Assembly (NCBI RefSeq): GCF_000369045.1
Contig: NZ_KB849790.1
Coordinates: 186,001-250,000, forward strand
Direction: 5' to 3'
Length of the DNA stretch: 64,000 nt
Origin: Acinetobacter pittii ATCC 19004 = CIP 70.29
GTDB taxonomy: Bacteria; Pseudomonadota; Gammaproteobacteria; Pseudomonadales; Moraxellaceae
Part shown: positions 44,848 through 54,156 of the stretch, one piece after another
How the letters are laid out: each line of letters opens with the position of its first letter
Position numbering within the stretch: position 1 is the first letter of the stretch
The notes under the pieces: generated by a model
Databases searched by the model: none
Told to the model about the DNA's origin: nothing
The model's input: only the letters and a program-made list of their open reading frames with translations
Made by a program: the position numbers and the translations under genes

Positions 44848-46671
44848 TTAATGATTAGATTTGGTATTTGTATCAATATCGAAATACATCCACTCTGCAT
44901 GTAAAATTGGATGCTTCTTATATCCAATGATTTTTGGTTGAGCCAGCATATTCCGGTAGCGTGCATATGAGATTTGAACAGGCATATAAACTTCTAACAA
45001 CCGTGTCATTTTTCGATAAAGTGCATCTCTCTCAGGACCTGCTTGCATTTGTTGCGTTTGGCGATACAACTGATCAAACTCTGGTATAGAACCACAAGAC
45101 CAGTTCGTCATATGGGTATTGGGTCCATAAAAATTCTGCATAAAATTATCTCCATCTGGATAATCGGCTATCCATGCAGAAGACCCGAACATCCCGTCAC
45201 ATTGTTTTTGCGCACGAATAAGATCTGCAAAGAGCATGGGTTTAAAGACCATACGGATATTCAAACTATCAAAATTTTTTTTCCACAGCTCAGCGCTTTG
45301 CTGGCCAATACTGTCACTACGAGCCATATATTCAATGACAAGTGGTTTTCCGTCTGGTTGCGTACGCCAACCTGAGGCATCTTTTTTATAGTGATATCGA
45401 TCTAATAGTAAATTTGCTGCTTTCACAGAATATGGCGTACTGGTTCTGTATTGAGGGTCATTACCCACTACACCTGGTGGAATTGGAAAATGTAGACGCT
45501 GTGCATCATCATTTCTTACTAATTTAATTTCTTGATCTATTGAACGAGACATCGCAATCGCACGGCGTAAAGCAATTTTCTCTTTACTCATTCCCCCAAC
45601 AACTGGATTTTTAAGATTCCAATAAATATAACTAATTTCGGGGTCAACAATGCGAGATAACTGCACACCTTCTTTAGCAAGTTCAGGTCTTAATTTACCG
45701 TCTTTAACCGCTTTTGCGACCAGTTGGCCTTCAAGCTGAAATATATCAACCTCACCACGCTGAAATGCTAGCCACCGCGATTGGTTTTCTTCCATCACCT
45801 GAATATCAATTGTGCCGATTTGGGGCATTTTTTTACCTTTAAGTCGCTTCACAATTGCCTGATCTTCAGGGCTGCTGGCATTAAAGTTCCAAGTAAAGCC
45901 CCGATAATCAGGATTCGCTTTTAAAACAATACGCGATGCTGGTATCCACTTGCTCAGCACATAAGGACCTGTACCTACAGGATGGCCCATAACATAACCG
46001 GCTTTGTCTTTATACTTTTCGATGACTTCACGTGCCACTGCACCTGTCGGGTCATGGGCCAGTAATAAAGGAAAGTTATAGTCTGGCTTAACTAAACGAA
46101 TCACCAAAGTGTATTTATCAGGTGTTTGTAAACCACTTACCTTTTGGTCATAGTTAAATTTTCCGGATTTATTAGCTGCTTTGACTAACGCATCCATACC
46201 TTCAATTTTGTTTTCTAATAACCAGCTATTTGGAGAGCGCAGATTCGGGTCCAATAAACGCTTAAAAGAGTACGCATAATCATTGGCTGTTAATTCTCTA
46301 GGTTTGCCTTTAAAAACAGGGTCTGGCGTAAAATAAATTCCCTTTTTAATGTGAATGGTATAGGTCAGACCATCGGAACTGACTTCTGGCATAGCGGTTG
46401 CTATTTGCGGAATAAGTTTTGCCGGCCTTGCTAAATAATCATAGGTATATAGAGTTTCAAATATCGATGTGGTTACATGCGCAGAATATAAATCATGGAT
46501 ATAAGCCGGGTCGAAACCTGTCTCAGCTGTTGGAAATACATAACGTAAAACTTTATTCGGATCGGCTGGGCTTTTCGCAAAAATACTTGTAGATCCCGTT
46601 AAGGCCATACTAGCGAATAGCAAGCTGATACTACAGTGCTTGAGCTTTTGTTTTAAATTTTCAGTCATCAT
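44848..46671 (-). CDS. Peptide ABC transporter substrate-binding protein (family 5), second copy
   Basis: 607 residues with a Sec signal ending near FAKS and an SBP_bac_5 fold: GFDPAYIHDL, DYLARPAKLIPQIA and NSWLLENK blocks. It closely parallels the other binding protein (next entry), showing a tandem duplication. The closest named relatives are YejA/OppA-like, which bind peptides; the exact ligand is unknown. It directly precedes the peptidase gene, with two bases or none between them. Confidence 0.88.
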   Translation of the reverse strand: MMTENLKQKLKHCSISLLFASMALTGSTSIFAKSPADPNKVLRYVFPTAETGFDPAYIHDLYSAHVTTSIFETLYTYDYLARPAKLIPQIATAMPEVSSDGLTYTIHIKKGIYFTPDPVFKGKPRELTANDYAYSFKRLLDPNLRSPNSWLLENKIEGMDALVKAANKSGKFNYDQKVSGLQTPDKYTLVIRLVKPDYNFPLLLAHDPTGAVAREVIEKYKDKAGYVMGHPVGTGPYVLSKWIPASRIVLKANPDYRGFTWNFNASSPEDQAIVKRLKGKKMPQIGTIDIQVMEENQSRWLAFQRGEVDIFQLEGQLVAKAVKDGKLRPELAKEGVQLSRIVDPEISYIYWNLKNPVVGGMSKEKIALRRAIAMSRSIDQEIKLVRNDDAQRLHFPIPPGVVGNDPQYRTSTPYSVKAANLLLDRYHYKKDASGWRTQPDGKPLVIEYMARSDSIGQQSAELWKKNFDSLNIRMVFKPMLFADLIRAQKQCDGMFGSSAWIADYPDGDNFMQNFYGPNTHMTNWSCGSIPEFDQLYRQTQQMQAGPERDALYRKMTRLLEVYMPVQISYARYRNMLAQPKIIGYKKHPILHAEWMYFDIDTNTKSNH

Positions 46672-46686
46672 GATCTTTATCTAAAA

Positions 46687-48471
46687 TTATTTTTTAATAG
46701 GAGTAATATCAAGATATTGCCAGTTTGTATTCATCATAGGATGGGGTTTAAAACCTTGAACTTGTGGCCGTACTAACCAGTTACGAATTCGAGTTACATG
46801 AACAATCCATGGGTTATCAGCTTCAATCTGGCGATTGAGCTTTTCATAATATGGTAGACGTTGTTGCGGTGGTAAATGAATGGCCTGAGTATAAAGAGCG
46901 TCATATGTTTTAGACTGATAACAAGCATGGTTTCCCTGTCCAGCATTTGGTCCATAAAGCAACTGTGCAAAATTATCTCCTTCAGGATAGTCAGCAATCC
47001 ATGCCCCACTCCAAATCATATATTTACATTGAGTTGCGGCTTTTAAGTTATCTGCAAAATTACTTACCTTAAAGTCAGCTCGAATGCCAATTGCATCCAG
47101 ATTCTTTTTCCAGAGTTCTGAGTGGATAACTGAGGCCGAGCTATTTTCTGTATTGATTTTTAAAATCAAAGGTTTCCCGTTTGGCTGGGTTCTATAACCA
47201 TCAGCACCTTTTTTATAACCATAATAATCAAGTAATTTATTTGCTAGCAGCGGGTTATATCCTACGCTACTTTTATATTTCGGATTATAGCCATTCACAC
47301 CTTCAGATATAAACATTTCAGCCCGAACAGCTTGCCCTTTATAAGCCTGTTTTATACTTTCTTTTTGGTTGTACGACAAAGTAATTGCTCTACGAAGAGC
47401 GATCTTTTCTGGGCTAAAACCACCAATCACCGGATCACGCATGTTCATCATCGTATAGGTAATTTCAGGTTCCTTATATGGGAAGTGTTTAATTCCTCTC
47501 TTCTTAAAAGAAGCTTTAAGCTGATTTCCATCTAAAGCTTGAGGAACTGCACTCGCTGTAAGTTTGTCAAAGTCGAGTTGACCCGACTGGAAAGCTAACC
47601 ATCTTGACTGCTCTTCTTCAATAATACTGACTACCACCTTTCCAATTTGTGGCATTTTCTTTCCAGACATTTCCTTAACAAGCTGGTTATCCCAAGGTGT
47701 TCCTGTCGACTTAAAGTTCCAGACAAAACCACGATAATCAGGATTAGCAATCAACTCGACCTTACTTCTTGGTACATACTTACTTAACATGTAAGGGCCT
47801 GTACCTACGGGATGCATACCAATACGGTCACCGTAATAATCGACAACCTCTTTAGCAACTCCGCCAAATGCAATATAGGCAAGAATATAAGGGAAATTAT
47901 AGTCTTGGCGAGTTAAGGTAAATTGTAAAGTATATCGATCAAGTGCTTTGACTCCTGCAATTGGAGCAGCATAATCAAATTTTCCAGTTTTCTTTGCTTG
48001 GGCTACAACCGCATCGGCACCTAGTAACTTACCATCAATGAATGAAACAGACGGTGCTCTATTTTTAGGATCTAGAATACGTTTAATTGTATAGACGTAG
48101 TCTTCGGCTACTAGCTCACGGCGTTTACCTTTAAAAGCGGGATCATTAGTAAAATAGATACCTGGCTTAATTTTAAAAGTATACACTTTACCGTCTTGTT
48201 CCACTTTGGGCAGGCTCTCTACTGTATAGGGAGCTAACTGTAATGGGCGTGCCAGATAGTCATATTTAAGTAAAGGCTCAAAAATTGCCTCAGCAATATT
48301 AGCACTATAGAAATTGGTAGTTTTAACCATATCGAAGCCATCATCCGGGGCTTCATAGGCAACATGCAAAATTTTGTTTGGTTGCGCTGGCGTAATTGCG
48401 TAAGCACAAGGAACAGATGTAATAGCCAGACTTAAAATGGCGAGCTTAAAAAATTTTAATTTCAAGTTCAT
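46687..48471 (-). CDS. Peptide ABC transporter substrate-binding protein (family 5), first copy
   Basis: About 594 residues; Sec signal ending near CAYA, then the same SBP_bac_5 pattern as the second copy (DYLARPLQLAPY, KGKRRELVAEDY). It is the first gene of the operon. A GTG at 48477 lies six bases upstream; I chose the ATG at 48471 as more likely. Both copies lack a lipobox, so they should be soluble periplasmic proteins. Two receptors on one importer suggest broadened peptide range. Confidence 0.88.
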   Translation of the reverse strand: MNLKLKFFKLAILSLAITSVPCAYAITPAQPNKILHVAYEAPDDGFDMVKTTNFYSANIAEAIFEPLLKYDYLARPLQLAPYTVESLPKVEQDGKVYTFKIKPGIYFTNDPAFKGKRRELVAEDYVYTIKRILDPKNRAPSVSFIDGKLLGADAVVAQAKKTGKFDYAAPIAGVKALDRYTLQFTLTRQDYNFPYILAYIAFGGVAKEVVDYYGDRIGMHPVGTGPYMLSKYVPRSKVELIANPDYRGFVWNFKSTGTPWDNQLVKEMSGKKMPQIGKVVVSIIEEEQSRWLAFQSGQLDFDKLTASAVPQALDGNQLKASFKKRGIKHFPYKEPEITYTMMNMRDPVIGGFSPEKIALRRAITLSYNQKESIKQAYKGQAVRAEMFISEGVNGYNPKYKSSVGYNPLLANKLLDYYGYKKGADGYRTQPNGKPLILKINTENSSASVIHSELWKKNLDAIGIRADFKVSNFADNLKAATQCKYMIWSGAWIADYPEGDNFAQLLYGPNAGQGNHACYQSKTYDALYTQAIHLPPQQRLPYYEKLNRQIEADNPWIVHVTRIRNWLVRPQVQGFKPHPMMNTNWQYLDITPIKK

Positions 48472-49060
48472 ACCCACGTAATTAGTTTTTTAAAAGATAT
48501 TATCCTTTTGAGTAACATCTAAATCTGCATAAGAAAAGTTCTTTTTCAACAGATAAGCCTATTTAGGTTTAATTCTTTACTTTTCTATGAGCATTTTTAT
48601 TTGAACAAATGGAAAAACAAAGTCAAAAACCCAATCTTTTGTAACTACTGAAAATAAAGCGAATTTCATGCCATTTATTAATATTCATCACAAAATAATT
48701 AATAATATTAGAAATTCATATTTTTATTAGGTACTTAAAATGGTTTGAACTATATAAATAAAAGTAACTTTTTGCCAAATATTATATTTGCATATGTTAA
48801 TCATCTAATACCTTAAATGCACAAATAAAATACATTAAAAATTAATTATGTTCCACATTAGATCAAGCTCCCCCCACACATAACTACCATTCAATATATT
48901 GATTTATAATAAAAATACAACTCAAAGACATAGCAATAAATACTATAACATTACATATAAAAAGGTTCTAAAACGATACATTTTTATTTATTAAGCATGT
49001 GAAGAGTCCAGCAATGTATATTTTTTATACAAAAAAATTTGAAACTTTTGGCCAGCGATC

Positions 49061-49086
49061 AAAAATTTTCCAAACGGAAAATTTTT
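49061..49086. repeat. AT-rich palindrome upstream of the sigma-54 promoter
   Basis: Perfect 11-bp arms AAAAATTTTCC and GGAAAATTTTT with loop AAAC, centred about 133 bp upstream of the predicted transcription start. The spacing suits an enhancer site for a sigma-54 activator; the T-run on the plus side means a weak terminator is also possible. Confidence 0.5.
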
Positions 49087-49180
49087 TTTTGTTTAATAAC
49101 AGATGAATCTTCGTACTGAATCATAATAAAATCAATATATATCAATATTTTGCATAAACTAAAAAAAGAAAAATATATAG

Positions 49181-49197
49181 TTGGCACTTGCTTTGCT
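49181..49197 (+). promoter_or_regulatory. Sigma-54 (RpoN) -24/-12 promoter
   Basis: TTGGCACTTGCTTTGCT matches the consensus YTGGCACGRNNNTTGCW except at two positions, with the invariant GG and GC separated by exactly 10 bases. Predicted start near 49207, giving a 44-nt leader before the TonB receptor ATG. Confidence 0.8.
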
Positions 49198-49250
49198 TAA
49201 AAACTTTCCAGCAATATCGCTAACGACAACAAAAAGGGATCAAATCCACG

Positions 49251-51923
49251 ATGAAAAAAAAATACAATGTTCGATCTCAGGCAACCCCCAAGATCAGCAA
49301 AACAATTCTTAAATTAAGCACCCTTAGTTTAAGTATGATGTGTCTTACCCTGGCACAGGCAGCAGAAACTGAACAATCAAGTACTGATGAAAAACCAACA
49401 AAAGTCGTAAAAGTTGCCGTTACTGGTTCTTCAATCAAAGGGGTTGCAGCACAAAGTGCGTCGCCAATCACAGTGGTGAAAGTTGATGAAATGTTAAAAC
49501 AAGGTGTAACAACAACAGAGGAAGCATTATCTAAAATAACCGCAAATCAAGCGGGATTTGTTACGGCACAAAATGTAGGAGCTAGCGGTACAGCTGGCTC
49601 AACAGCAAACCTACGTGGTATTGGCGCCAACAAAACCCTGATTTTACTCAATGGACGACGTCTAGCAGCCAATGCTTACGATAGCGGTGTGACTAACCTC
49701 AATATCATCCCACTTGCTATGTTAGAGCGCATTGAAGTCTTACGTGATGGAGCCTCTGCCATTTACGGGACAGATGCTATTGGTGGCGTTATTAATTTCA
49801 TTACAAAAAAACAATTCACTGGTTTAAATATTAGTGCCGGGTTGACCCAACCAGAACAAACTGGTGGAGATACTCAAGATATTAGCGTTTTTGGCGGTTT
49901 TGGTGATATAGATGAAAATGGTTTCAACGTTTTTGGTGTTGTAGATTATCGTCATGGTAATGACATCATGGCCCAAGATCGTAAGGTTAGTAAGCGCGGT
50001 GGCTTACTTCCTGAACTAGGTGTTACAAGAGGTAGTAGCGGTGCATTTCCTGCAAATATTTCAAAAAACTTAGGGAATCCTTATGCCGCAACAGGTTGTG
50101 GAGATAATCCTCTTATTTACGTTGATGGAAATACCTGTCGCTTCAATAGCCAAGCTGTGATTGGAATTGTTCCAAAAACAGAAGACATCTCAGCAATGGG
50201 ACGTGCAACCTTTAAACTCAATGATAATTTTAATGCTATAGCTGAATATGTATATGCACGTAATGAAATTACGACCTCTGTGGCTCCAGATGTATTCTTC
50301 GATTTACCACTTGAAGGAAATAGTAAATACTATCCAGGTAACGGCATTACCCCTGCATTAGCAGGTGTCAATGGACAAGACGTCACCCTATCTCTACGCT
50401 CTCAAGCTGGCAATCGTGTAAGTACGAGTGTCAATGAATCCCATCGTATCTTTGGCGGTATAGAAGGTGACGCTTATGGTTGGGACATCAACACAGGTAT
50501 TACCTATGCAAAAAGTAAAGCCTCAGATGCATTAGACAGCGGCTACTTAAACTACGGCAAGACTTCTGAAGCACTACTTGCAGGAAAACTTAACCCTTTT
50601 GGTGCACAACAACCTGAAGATGCTGGTTTATGGGATACTTTAGGTGTAACTGGCAAATATATGGATGCTGATGTTGATTCAACCACAGTTGATTTCACAG
50701 CAAGCCGTCCAATTTTTACTTTACCAGCAGGCGATGTTGGTTTCGCAGTCGGGGCTAGTTACCGTCGAGATGACTGGACATCAAAAGTAAATTCAGAAAT
50801 CGCAAGTCTCGCACCGAGTACTGGTGTAGATCCAGATGAACCTATTAACAAAGGTAAACGTGAAATCAAAGCAGCTTTTACCGAGCTGCACATTCCACTC
50901 CACAAAACATTAGAAGCTCAACTTGCTGCACGTTATGATGATTACAGCGACTTTGGTGATACTTTTAACCCTAAATTTGCACTCCGTTGGGAACCAATCA
51001 AACAATTGATGTTCCGTACCTCTTATAGTACAGGTTTCCGCGCCCCTACTCTTTGGGAAATGAATGCACCAAACTCGATAACTAATACATCTGCCAACTA
51101 TGATGATCCAATTCTTTGCCCAGGTGGGAAAGTAAACGAAGCCGCTGGTGGTGATAAAAGCCGCGACTGTAATATGCAATTTGACCGTAAAAATGGTGGT
51201 AACAAAGACTTAGATGCAGAGGAATCAAAATCGTTTACAGCTGGTTTTGTGTTAGAACCAATCAAAAACCTAGTCTTAACATTAGACTATTACAATATCG
51301 AAGTTGAAAAACAAATTTCATCTCTTCCAGAAAGTGATATTTTTAATAATCCAACCAAATATGCAGATAAATTTGTACGTAATTCTGATGGTTCACTCGC
51401 ATATATCATCACTACTCAACAAAATATGGGAGATTTAAAAACCTCCGGCATTGATGTGAGCTTAAACTATGCTACACCAATGACTGCAACAGGCCGTTAT
51501 AGCTTTGGTATTGATGGTACTTATGTCATCAAATATGACTACCAAAATGAAAAAGATGGTGAATGGATTCACAATGTAGGCAGCTACGAAGGTACTGGTC
51601 CAATTATTCGATGGAAACATGTTGCCAACCTTAATTGGAATTACGAAGACTGGGCACTCAACTTCCAACAACAGTTCACTCGCGGTTATGACGATCAGAA
51701 TGCATCAGACCAAAACCATAAAGTCAGCGACTACACACTCTACAACGTTTCAGGCACATACAAAGGCTTTAAGAACTTAGAGTTAACAGCCGGTATCAAG
51801 AATATCTTTGATGAAGAACCTGCTGCAACCAATGTTGAGGACAACTTCCAAATGGGTTATGACCCTCGTTACAGCGACCCTACAGGCCGTACGTACTTCC
51901 TACGTGGTACTTACAAGTTCTAA
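49251..51923 (+). CDS. TonB-dependent outer-membrane receptor, probably for peptides
   Basis: 890 residues: signal peptide ending at about AQA (residue 37), a TonB-box-like KVAVTGSSIK, a plug domain (NLRGIGANKTLILLNGRR, then ERIEVLRDGASAIYGTDAIGGVINFITKK), and a large barrel ending in RTYFLRGTYKF with the terminal Phe. Its relatives in Xanthomonas-type genomes carry oligosaccharides or peptides. Its divergent orientation to a peptide ABC operon and adjacency to its own tonB-exbB-exbD-exbD point to peptides, by inference. The first codons contain a run of nine A. Confidence 0.9.
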   Translation: MKKKYNVRSQATPKISKTILKLSTLSLSMMCLTLAQAAETEQSSTDEKPTKVVKVAVTGSSIKGVAAQSASPITVVKVDEMLKQGVTTTEEALSKITANQAGFVTAQNVGASGTAGSTANLRGIGANKTLILLNGRRLAANAYDSGVTNLNIIPLAMLERIEVLRDGASAIYGTDAIGGVINFITKKQFTGLNISAGLTQPEQTGGDTQDISVFGGFGDIDENGFNVFGVVDYRHGNDIMAQDRKVSKRGGLLPELGVTRGSSGAFPANISKNLGNPYAATGCGDNPLIYVDGNTCRFNSQAVIGIVPKTEDISAMGRATFKLNDNFNAIAEYVYARNEITTSVAPDVFFDLPLEGNSKYYPGNGITPALAGVNGQDVTLSLRSQAGNRVSTSVNESHRIFGGIEGDAYGWDINTGITYAKSKASDALDSGYLNYGKTSEALLAGKLNPFGAQQPEDAGLWDTLGVTGKYMDADVDSTTVDFTASRPIFTLPAGDVGFAVGASYRRDDWTSKVNSEIASLAPSTGVDPDEPINKGKREIKAAFTELHIPLHKTLEAQLAARYDDYSDFGDTFNPKFALRWEPIKQLMFRTSYSTGFRAPTLWEMNAPNSITNTSANYDDPILCPGGKVNEAAGGDKSRDCNMQFDRKNGGNKDLDAEESKSFTAGFVLEPIKNLVLTLDYYNIEVEKQISSLPESDIFNNPTKYADKFVRNSDGSLAYIITTQQNMGDLKTSGIDVSLNYATPMTATGRYSFGIDGTYVIKYDYQNEKDGEWIHNVGSYEGTGPIIRWKHVANLNWNYEDWALNFQQQFTRGYDDQNASDQNHKVSDYTLYNVSGTYKGFKNLELTAGIKNIFDEEPAATNVEDNFQMGYDPRYSDPTGRTYFLRGTYKF

Positions 51924-52066
51924 ACGGGTGTTTTGCAAATATGGCTCCATAACATCAATGGACCATGTTTGCAAAATGAAATTCTCACTTAGCCAAACAA
52001 AAAATGCATAAGTCTTTATCCAAGCATTTCAATATAAATTGTTTGTCTACAGTTTCAGGAGTAACT

Positions 52067-52777
52067 ATGGGCATGACTTTTACAGACATAGAAAATAAAT
52101 CTGCCAAACGCCTAATTGGTATTGCTGCAGTCATTTTTCTGCATCTTCTTGTTGCCTATATTCTGATGTCAGGTTTAGCAAACAATATTCAAAAACCAGC
52201 AGAAAAACCTGTGGAATTACAAATTATTCAGGATATTAAGCCGCCTCCACCACCAAAGCCGGAAGAGCCGAAACCAAAGGAAAAACCACCTGAACCACCA
52301 AAAATGGTAGAAAAAGTTGCCAAGGTTCCTGAGCCAGTGAAACAGGTCGAAAAAGTTACACCTGTACAAAAAACGCCCCCGGTGGCTCAACCAACTAAAG
52401 TGGCTACCCCAGCTCCTGCTGCACCTAGTACCCCATCACCAAGCCCTGTTGCTGCACCTACCCCAGTGGCTGCTGCGCCGGCACCAAAACCAGCTGGTGT
52501 AAGTCGTGGTGTTTCAGAGGGTTCTGCTGGCTGTGAAAAACCAGAATATCCACGCGAAGCACTTATGAATGAAGAACAAGGGACAGTGCGAATACGTGTT
52601 TTGGTTGATACATCCGGCAAAGTTATTGATGCCAAAGTAAAAAAATCGAGTGGCAGCAAAATTTTAGATAAGGCGGCAACTAAAGCTTACAGCTTATGTA
52701 CCTTTAAGCCAGCAATGAAAGATGGTGTACCTCAGCAAGATTGGTATGAAATTGAATATCCATTTGTAATTGAATAA
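52067..52777 (+). CDS. tonB: TonB energy transducer
   Basis: 236 residues: short cytoplasmic start, one membrane helix (IAAVIFLHLLVAYIL), long Pro-rich spacer (about residues 45-160, PPPPPKPEEPKPKEK), and the C-terminal TonB domain with YPREAL, RIRVLVDTSGKV and a paired Cys (GCEKPEYP, LCTFKPA). It transfers energy from ExbB-ExbD to the receptor. I chose the ATG at 52067, preceded by AGGAGT, over the ATG at 52004. It lies 143 bp after the receptor gene. Confidence 0.92.
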   Translation: MGMTFTDIENKSAKRLIGIAAVIFLHLLVAYILMSGLANNIQKPAEKPVELQIIQDIKPPPPPKPEEPKPKEKPPEPPKMVEKVAKVPEPVKQVEKVTPVQKTPPVAQPTKVATPAPAAPSTPSPSPVAAPTPVAAAPAPKPAGVSRGVSEGSAGCEKPEYPREALMNEEQGTVRIRVLVDTSGKVIDAKVKKSSGSKILDKAATKAYSLCTFKPAMKDGVPQQDWYEIEYPFVIE

Positions 52778-52817
52778 ACAATTGAATTAGCAAGAAATTA
52801 AAAAATATTGGAGATAT

Positions 52818-53699
52818 ATGATGAAAAAATCAACTCAACCGTTAGTTCGTTTCGCTTCTGCAAGTCTAATCGCAGCTTGCTCATTACTTCCCTTAAGCTC
52901 AGTTTTCGCAGAAGAAACAAGCAATACTCCTGTGGCCATAGCAACTACTGAAGCTACGTCAAGTACAAATACTCCAACTCCACCACCGAAACCCGCAACG
53001 AGTGAAACTGTTAAAAATCCTTATGGTCTAGAAGCCCTTTGGCGCGAAGGTGATTTAGTTGCTAAGTCTACCTTATTTATATTAGTACTCATGTCTATTG
53101 GAACTTGGTACATCATCATCTCTAAACTATTGCAGCAAGGTAAAGTCAAACGCCAAGGCAAAGAAGCTGAAAAACATTTCTGGGAAGCGACTTCCCTTGA
53201 TAATGCTGCAGAAGGTTTAGAACAAAGTAGCGCTTATCGCTTTATTGCAGAAAAAGGCATTAACTCGACTAAATCACATGGCGGTTCTTTACTTGAACGA
53301 ATCGATTTTAATACATGGGTGAGCATTTCAATTCAGCGCGCAATTGAGAAAATACAAAATCATTTAGGTGGTGGTTTAGCCTTTTTAGCAACAGTAGGCT
53401 CTACTGCACCATTTGTTGGTCTTTTTGGTACCGTTTGGGGAATTTATCACGCATTAACAGCCATCGGTATCTCAGGTCAAGCGTCTATCGATAAAGTTGC
53501 AGGCCCCGTTGGTGAAGCTCTCATTATGACAGCGATTGGTCTTGCAGTCGCAGTACCTGCTGTACTTGGTTATAACTGGCTTACACGCCGCAATAAAGCC
53601 GTTATGGAAAATGTCCGTTCATTTGGTTCAGATTTACACGCGGTTTTATTAAGTGGAGAAATTAATACCAATAATTCAGTTAATCGCAGTATTAAATAA
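52818..53699 (+). CDS. exbB: ExbB-type proton channel protein with N-terminal signal extension
   Basis: 293 residues. Unlike plain ExbB, it has an N-terminal signal-peptide-like stretch (ending near SSVFA) and a Thr/Pro-rich periplasmic tail up to about residue 60, followed by the ExbB/TolQ core with three helices (about 85, 195 and 235) including GSTAPFVGLFGTVWGIYHAL. It forms the proton channel with ExbD. Start ATG with GGAGATATATG. Forty bp after tonB. Confidence 0.92.
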   Translation: MMKKSTQPLVRFASASLIAACSLLPLSSVFAEETSNTPVAIATTEATSSTNTPTPPPKPATSETVKNPYGLEALWREGDLVAKSTLFILVLMSIGTWYIIISKLLQQGKVKRQGKEAEKHFWEATSLDNAAEGLEQSSAYRFIAEKGINSTKSHGGSLLERIDFNTWVSISIQRAIEKIQNHLGGGLAFLATVGSTAPFVGLFGTVWGIYHALTAIGISGQASIDKVAGPVGEALIMTAIGLAVAVPAVLGYNWLTRRNKAVMENVRSFGSDLHAVLLSGEINTNNSVNRSIK

Positions 53700-53714
53700 T
53701 CGGGAGCAAACATT

Positions 53715-54137
53715 ATGGGTATGAGTGTTGGTTCTGAAGATGATGATGAAATGATTGGCACAATTAACACGACACCTTTGGTTGATGTCATGTTGGTTTT
53801 ACTTATTATTTTTCTTATTACTGTTCCGGTAGTCACACATACGGTTCCAGTGAAACTACCAGAAGAAAAAAATACGCCGTACGCAACCACGCCTGAAAAT
53901 ATTCAACTCTCAGTAAATAAGAAAGGCGATATTTTCTGGAACGAAAGTTATGTGCCTAGTAAAGAGATATTGCTGGCAAAACTCCAAGCAGTTGCACAAA
54001 AAAGACCTCAGCCAGAAGTTCATATTCGGGGTGATCAGCTTACCCATTTTGAAGCGATAGATCAGGTCATTAGTACGACCAAAGAAGCTGGTATTGGCAA
54101 AATTGCTTTTGTTACTACCCCTCCAGCCTCCCCGTAA
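53715..54137 (+). CDS. exbD: ExbD-family proton channel subunit (first)
   Basis: 140 residues: one membrane helix (TTPLVDVMLVLLIIFLITV) with the essential Asp24, then a periplasmic domain. Similar in layout to the next gene, so this locus carries two ExbD subunits. Fifteen bp after exbB. Confidence 0.92.
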   Translation: MGMSVGSEDDDEMIGTINTTPLVDVMLVLLIIFLITVPVVTHTVPVKLPEEKNTPYATTPENIQLSVNKKGDIFWNESYVPSKEILLAKLQAVAQKRPQPEVHIRGDQLTHFEAIDQVISTTKEAGIGKIAFVTTPPASP

Positions 54138-54156
54138 TTAACTTAAGGAGAATTTT

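Larger units (their letters stand above)
48472..49250. other. Divergent regulatory region between the peptide ABC operon and the TonB receptor operon
   Basis: About 0.78 kb, AT-rich, without any gene I can support. Rightward it holds a sigma-54 promoter (49181-49197) and a palindrome (49061-49086). I see no convincing sigma-54 site for the leftward operon, whose promoter is probably the sigma-70 type but too degenerate to place. Confidence 0.7.

Noticed and set aside
48470..48900. Second sigma-54 promoter for the leftward peptide ABC operon
   Set aside because: A TTGGCA-like minus-strand match near 48775 lacks GC at the required distance.
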